A DNA stretch of 64,000 bases from Bacillota bacterium (GTDB taxonomy: Bacteria; Bacillota; Clostridia; Clostridiales; Clostridiaceae): the NCBI GenBank assembly GCA_017861315.1, contig JAGFXP010000002.1, positions 37,177 through 101,176 of the forward strand, given 5' to 3'. Shown piece after piece: positions 61,442 to 64,000 of the stretch (the stretch's first letter is position 1; every line of letters starts with the position of its first letter). Both the position numbers and the translations under genes were made by a program. A model generated the notes under the pieces. The model worked only from the letters and a program-made list of their open reading frames with translations. It was not told where the DNA came from and did not search any database.

Positions 61442-62164
61442 TTGCCATCGAAGAAAACAAGGCGGGGCTTCGACCCGGATGACCACAGGGACTTTTCAGG
61501 CGAAGAACTGCGCAAGCTCTCGTCAGCCCAGGAAGAGGTCCAGTGGCTGTTGGACAGGGGCTATCGGATAGGTCCGGCTGTAGAATTCATAGGCGGCCAC
61601 TACCAGCTTTCGTCAAGGCAGCGAACTGCCCTTCAGAGGGCTTCTTCTTCAAAGCTGCAGCATGAAAGGAGATTGTCCAGCATGCTTCCCTTTCAAGCTG
61701 CCAGGGATGGATGCCTTTATATTGACGGCTTCAACCTTTTAATCACCCTGGAGGTGGCTCTTTCGGGCAGCCTCGTCATACTGGGAAGCGACGGGGTTCT
61801 GAGGGACCTTGCAGGCTTGAGGGGAACCTACTTTATCATCGATCAGACAGACAAGGCTCTGGAGCTTATAGGGGAAACCTTCCGCGCGCTTCAGGTTCCT
61901 GAGGCAGTATTCTATCTGGACGCTCCCGTTTCAAACTCCGGCAGGCTTAAGAACCGGATCCTGGCGCATGCTGACCTATGGAATATGCCAGTCGCCGTCG
62001 AACTCGTGCCAAACTCGGATATTGTATTATCCAAAATGTCGCGAATTGTTACTGGTGATTCAGCAGTGCTTGACCAGTGTTCAAGCTGGTTCAACCTTTC
62101 AAAAAAGATTGTAGCCGACCACATCAAGGATGCATGGATTGTGAATTTCAGTCATTGTGAATAA
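61442..62164 (+). CDS. DUF434 domain protein with PIN/NYN-like core
   Basis: 240 residues. The N-terminal DUF434 region (about 10-65, RGFDPDDHRDFSGEELRKLSSAQEEVQWLLDRGY) is followed by a domain beginning YIDGFNLLITLEVAL (near 92), the kind of Asp-containing first strand found in PIN/NYN nucleases, with later acidic residues in YFIIDQTDKAL, FYLDAPVSNSGRL and LVPNSDIVL. An RNA-processing nuclease or a relative is a reasonable guess, not shown. TTG start after GGAAGGAG. Divergent from the AEC gene. Confidence 0.8.
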   Translation: MPSKKTRRGFDPDDHRDFSGEELRKLSSAQEEVQWLLDRGYRIGPAVEFIGGHYQLSSRQRTALQRASSSKLQHERRLSSMLPFQAARDGCLYIDGFNLLITLEVALSGSLVILGSDGVLRDLAGLRGTYFIIDQTDKALELIGETFRALQVPEAVFYLDAPVSNSGRLKNRILAHADLWNMPVAVELVPNSDIVLSKMSRIVTGDSAVLDQCSSWFNLSKKIVADHIKDAWIVNFSHCE

Positions 62165-62167
62165 AAA

Positions 62168-62214
62168 AATCACCGCTGCGCATTTTTTATCCGCAGCGGT
62201 GCCGTCTTTTTTGC
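62168..62214 (+). terminator. terminator, DUF434 gene / convergent repeat-protein gene
   Basis: CACCGCTGCG / CGCAGCGGTG stem followed by CCGTCTTTTTT on the plus strand; A-rich left side may also serve the opposite direction. Confidence 0.85.
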
Positions 62215-62975
62215 TATTCTTCCTGGTTTCCGAACAGTTCCCTTAGCAATCTTTCTCTCTCTGCTCTTTCCTCCTGCTCTTTCCTCTGGTTCATTTCAAA
62301 ATCCAAAGCTTCGTCGCATTTGTTGATGAAATCGTCGGTCAGGTATTCTTTGTTTCTGTAATAGAAACATACTTTTTTCTGTTCTTCATCATTGCATATA
62401 TCTTCGCAATAGTTGACTTCTTTCCTTGGCGTTTTATCAAATCTGTTTATTGCCATTACATCCTCTTCTTCTTTTTTTACGATTGGAATCTGCGGCTCGG
62501 CCTCAGGTTCCTGCTCCATCTCAACTATAGATACCGGTACCGTCCAGTGCTTTGAAGTCACATTAATAATTGGTTCAGCAGTCTGCTCGACAGCAGCCAT
62601 AATTGCAGGTTCGAACAACCTCTCCGGAGCAGGCTGAACTACTGGCTCAGCCACAGGCACTGGTATGGTCCAGTGCTTCGAAGTCACTTCGATAGCCTCG
62701 ACTACAGACGCAACCTCTGGTTCTGCAGCAGCTTCAACTAACGGCTCAGTCACCGGCTCAACCGCAGCCTCCGCCAGTGCTTCCGCTTCCGGTTCAGCAG
62801 CAGCTTCGATTACAGGTTCAATTACAGGTTCAACCTCCGGCTTAACAGCCATAACTACCGGTTTAACTTCAGGCTTGGTTTCCGGCTTAGCCTGCTGTTT
62901 AACCTCAGGTTTGTCTAAAGGTTCGAATTTGATGCTAATCTTTTTAATTTTCCCATATTTATCGTAAAATTCCAT
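62214..62975 (-). CDS. acidic repeat-rich protein with duplicated VTSKHW segments
   Basis: Not recognised. 253 residues: a short N-terminal segment (EFYDKYGKIKKISIKFEPL), a low-complexity region of Pro, Glu, Ala, Val and Lys (about 21-165), and a charged C-terminal domain (about 172-253) with four Cys (190, 194, 203, 220) and a coiled-coil end (QRKEQEERAERERLLRELFG). Within the repeats EVTSKHWTIPVPVAE (96-110) is echoed by NVTSKHWTVPVSIVE (138-152). No signal peptide or membrane helix. Strong GGAGGG ribosome binding site. The EP repeats suggest an extended linker presenting two short peptide motifs. Confidence 0.8.
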   Translation of the reverse strand: MEFYDKYGKIKKISIKFEPLDKPEVKQQAKPETKPEVKPVVMAVKPEVEPVIEPVIEAAAEPEAEALAEAAVEPVTEPLVEAAAEPEVASVVEAIEVTSKHWTIPVPVAEPVVQPAPERLFEPAIMAAVEQTAEPIINVTSKHWTVPVSIVEMEQEPEAEPQIPIVKKEEEDVMAINRFDKTPRKEVNYCEDICNDEEQKKVCFYYRNKEYLTDDFINKCDEALDFEMNQRKEQEERAERERLLRELFGNQEE

Positions 62976-63314
62976 TATTTATCCCTCCGAGCAGATTATC
63001 TCTAATATATCAGATCAACGCAACTGGCTATTACTTTCATTCCTATTCCCAATTGAAAAATACATCCAAGGATAATGCTGAGTATGCGGCGAGTAGATTT
63101 GCTCCTGGAAAATGTCTTTTTTGCAAAAAATAAGAGAACGTGGAATATTACTTATGCTGCTAATAATCACGTTCTTATTTTATGTTTTTTAGTGGAGCGA
63201 ATCTCGGCAGTACAAGCCACTAATAATTCTCCACTACATTTGAAGTATAAAATATTTTCAACTTTATGTCAATAATCGACAAAATAATTAATACTTTGGA
63301 CACATTCACAACTT
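62976..63314. other. intergenic region with two hairpins
   Basis: A+T-rich. Holds the terminator at 63125-63180 and a second inverted repeat TAGTGGAG / CTCCACTA (about 63190-63238). No gene with a ribosome binding site was found on either strand. Confidence 0.6.
63125..63180 (-). terminator. terminator of the orphan gene
   Basis: AATAAGAACGTG / CCACGTTCTCTTATT stem with a long loop, followed by TTTTTTGC on the minus strand. Confidence 0.7.
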
Positions 63315-63734
63315 CTAATTCTGTATGCGTGGTGTAAATCCGGTTATTATTAATATTGACCATTCGCTATCTTCATTATCAATCCACTGGCATTCCACAT
63401 CTAAAAATTTAAGCCATGCATTAAGTCCATAACTTTTCTTGCTTACGTTGGGGGATTTTCTGCCATGCTTTTCTTTGATAACCTCCAGCAGTTCGCTTTG
63501 CTCATCCTTACCCAGCTCTTTATTCATTAATTCCTTTACGATTTCAAGGCATTCTTTATATGCCATCCCATCCCCGAGATAAATCTCATCTGAATAAACT
63601 TGTCTTTCCTTGTTCAAAGCATCAATAATTTCGTTGATCTCTTCTTTATTAGACAAGTAATACTTTGCTCGTCTTAAAGCTTCAATATCCCCATCTAATT
63701 TATTTATCATTTTCTCTAAATTTTCTTTTATCAT
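63315..63734 (-). CDS. orphan protein of unknown function
   Basis: About 139 residues, not recognised. The N-terminal two thirds are helical and charged (ENLEKMINKLDGDIEALRRAKYYL, EINEIIDALNKERQVYSDEI), the C-terminal end has VECQWIDNEDSEWSILIITGFTPRIQ. Start at 63734 favoured by AGAGAG spacing; ATG 63740 is the alternative. The gene and surroundings look richer in A+T than the rest of the window, which may mean recent acquisition. An extended -10 (TGGTATAAT on the minus strand, 63797-63805) precedes it. Confidence 0.7.
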   Translation of the reverse strand: MIKENLEKMINKLDGDIEALRRAKYYLSNKEEINEIIDALNKERQVYSDEIYLGDGMAYKECLEIVKELMNKELGKDEQSELLEVIKEKHGRKSPNVSKKSYGLNAWLKFLDVECQWIDNEDSEWSILIITGFTPRIQN

Positions 63735-63740
63735 AAACAT

Positions 63741-64000
63741 ACTCTCTTTTCTTATATTATTTAATCTTCATTAAATACATTAATAAAGGTCAATTAATTA
63801 TACCAGTAATGATAAATTATTACACCTTATCTTTATTTTTTCTCAAATCTTTTATTGCTCTCCGATGACTGGCAGAATAAAACGACCGCATCAGATCTCT
63901 CTGATACGGTCGTTGTTGATTTTGGATTAAAACCCACAACTTGCCGTCGAGGGTTTAAATGGTGAAGATTATCTGATTTTTAAACACGCTTATAATTCGC
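63741..64000. other. right-edge region: promoter and a terminator from an off-window gene
   Basis: Contains the extended -10 of the orphan gene (63797-63805) and a strong hairpin AACGACCG-ATCAGA / TCTGAT-CGGTCGTT (63879-63917). The last 80 bases show no reliable reading frame; they may be the 3' end or untranslated part of a neighbour. Confidence 0.5.

Noticed and set aside
62665..62967. Plus-strand Ser/Ala/Gly/Thr-rich 100-residue frame
   Set aside because: Exact complement of the Pro/Glu/Ala repeat region of the minus-strand gene; its low complexity is a by-product of those repeats.
1..64000. CRISPR arrays, prophage, insertion sequences, tRNA or rRNA genes
   Set aside because: Scanned for regular repeats, transposase motifs, phage genes, and GTTCGAATC-type tRNA arms; none found.

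Overview
The window looks like a chromosomal segment of a Gram-positive obligate anaerobe of the class Clostridia that ferments amino acids. The evidence is T-box leaders, S-box, glycine and lysine riboswitches, AGGAGG-type ribosome binding sites with several TTG/GTG starts, a four-subunit [FeFe] hydrogenase, indolepyruvate oxidoreductase with butyrate kinase and phosphotransbutyrylase, methionine gamma-lyase, and sigma-54 enhancer-binding activators. Most genes lie on the minus strand. I saw no tRNA, rRNA, CRISPR array, insertion sequence or prophage. The species cannot be named from what is visible.

Layout. 1-145: promoter and 5' part of a lysine riboswitch whose gene lies off the left edge. 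146-9700: M18 aminopeptidase, proB (Pro T-box), rhodanese lipoprotein, an M20 deacylase-helD-argB operon, proS (Pro T-box). 9727-13890: SAM-riboswitch operon metF / reactivation-domain protein / metH. 13960-15374: nitrilase and a zinc-ribbon MscL. 15503-22857: membrane protein-buk-iorA-iorB-ptb operon behind a consensus sigma-54 promoter, with its probable activator divergent. 22943-24464: HD protein and RarD. 24554-28353: two tandem Leu T-boxes, a 58-residue Ser-rich small protein, leuCDB. 28399-31060: orphan GcvT homologue under a tandem glycine riboswitch, then a divergent SHMT. 31232-34195: flavin reductase / cupin-PocR histidine kinase / AraC-type response regulator, preceded by a possible structured leader. 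34319-37825: ybaK, trpP (Trp T-box), dcd, flavodoxin, CobW-like GTPase. 37940-43964: FAH-HIBADH-ThrE-sigma-54 activator operon and megL with its own sigma-54 promoter. 44087-50744: cold-shock protein, ppx-ppk-ppx operon, MBL hydrolase. 50875-55327: hndABCD. 55439-64000: E2-like acyltransferase homologue, Cax, CDF, DUF815 ATPase, CC/Se protein, AEC transporter, DUF434 protein, a repeat-rich acidic protein and an orphan.

How it fits together. Eight amino-acid- or SAM-responsive RNA elements (Lys, Pro, Pro, SAM, Leu, Leu, Gly, Trp) control supply and uptake. Two sigma-54 circuits appear to control catabolism: 2-oxo acids to acyl-CoA, acyl phosphate and ATP through Ior-Ptb-Buk, and methionine to methanethiol, ammonia and 2-oxobutyrate through MegL. 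Reduced ferredoxin from Ior and NADH could be reoxidised by the Hnd hydrogenase. The most novel leads are the small Ser-rich protein in the leu operon, the six-helix membrane protein leading the Ior operon, the unrecognised leader RNA before the cupin-PocR system, the SHMT with altered active-site residues next to a glycine-sensing GcvT, and the VTSKHW-repeat protein.
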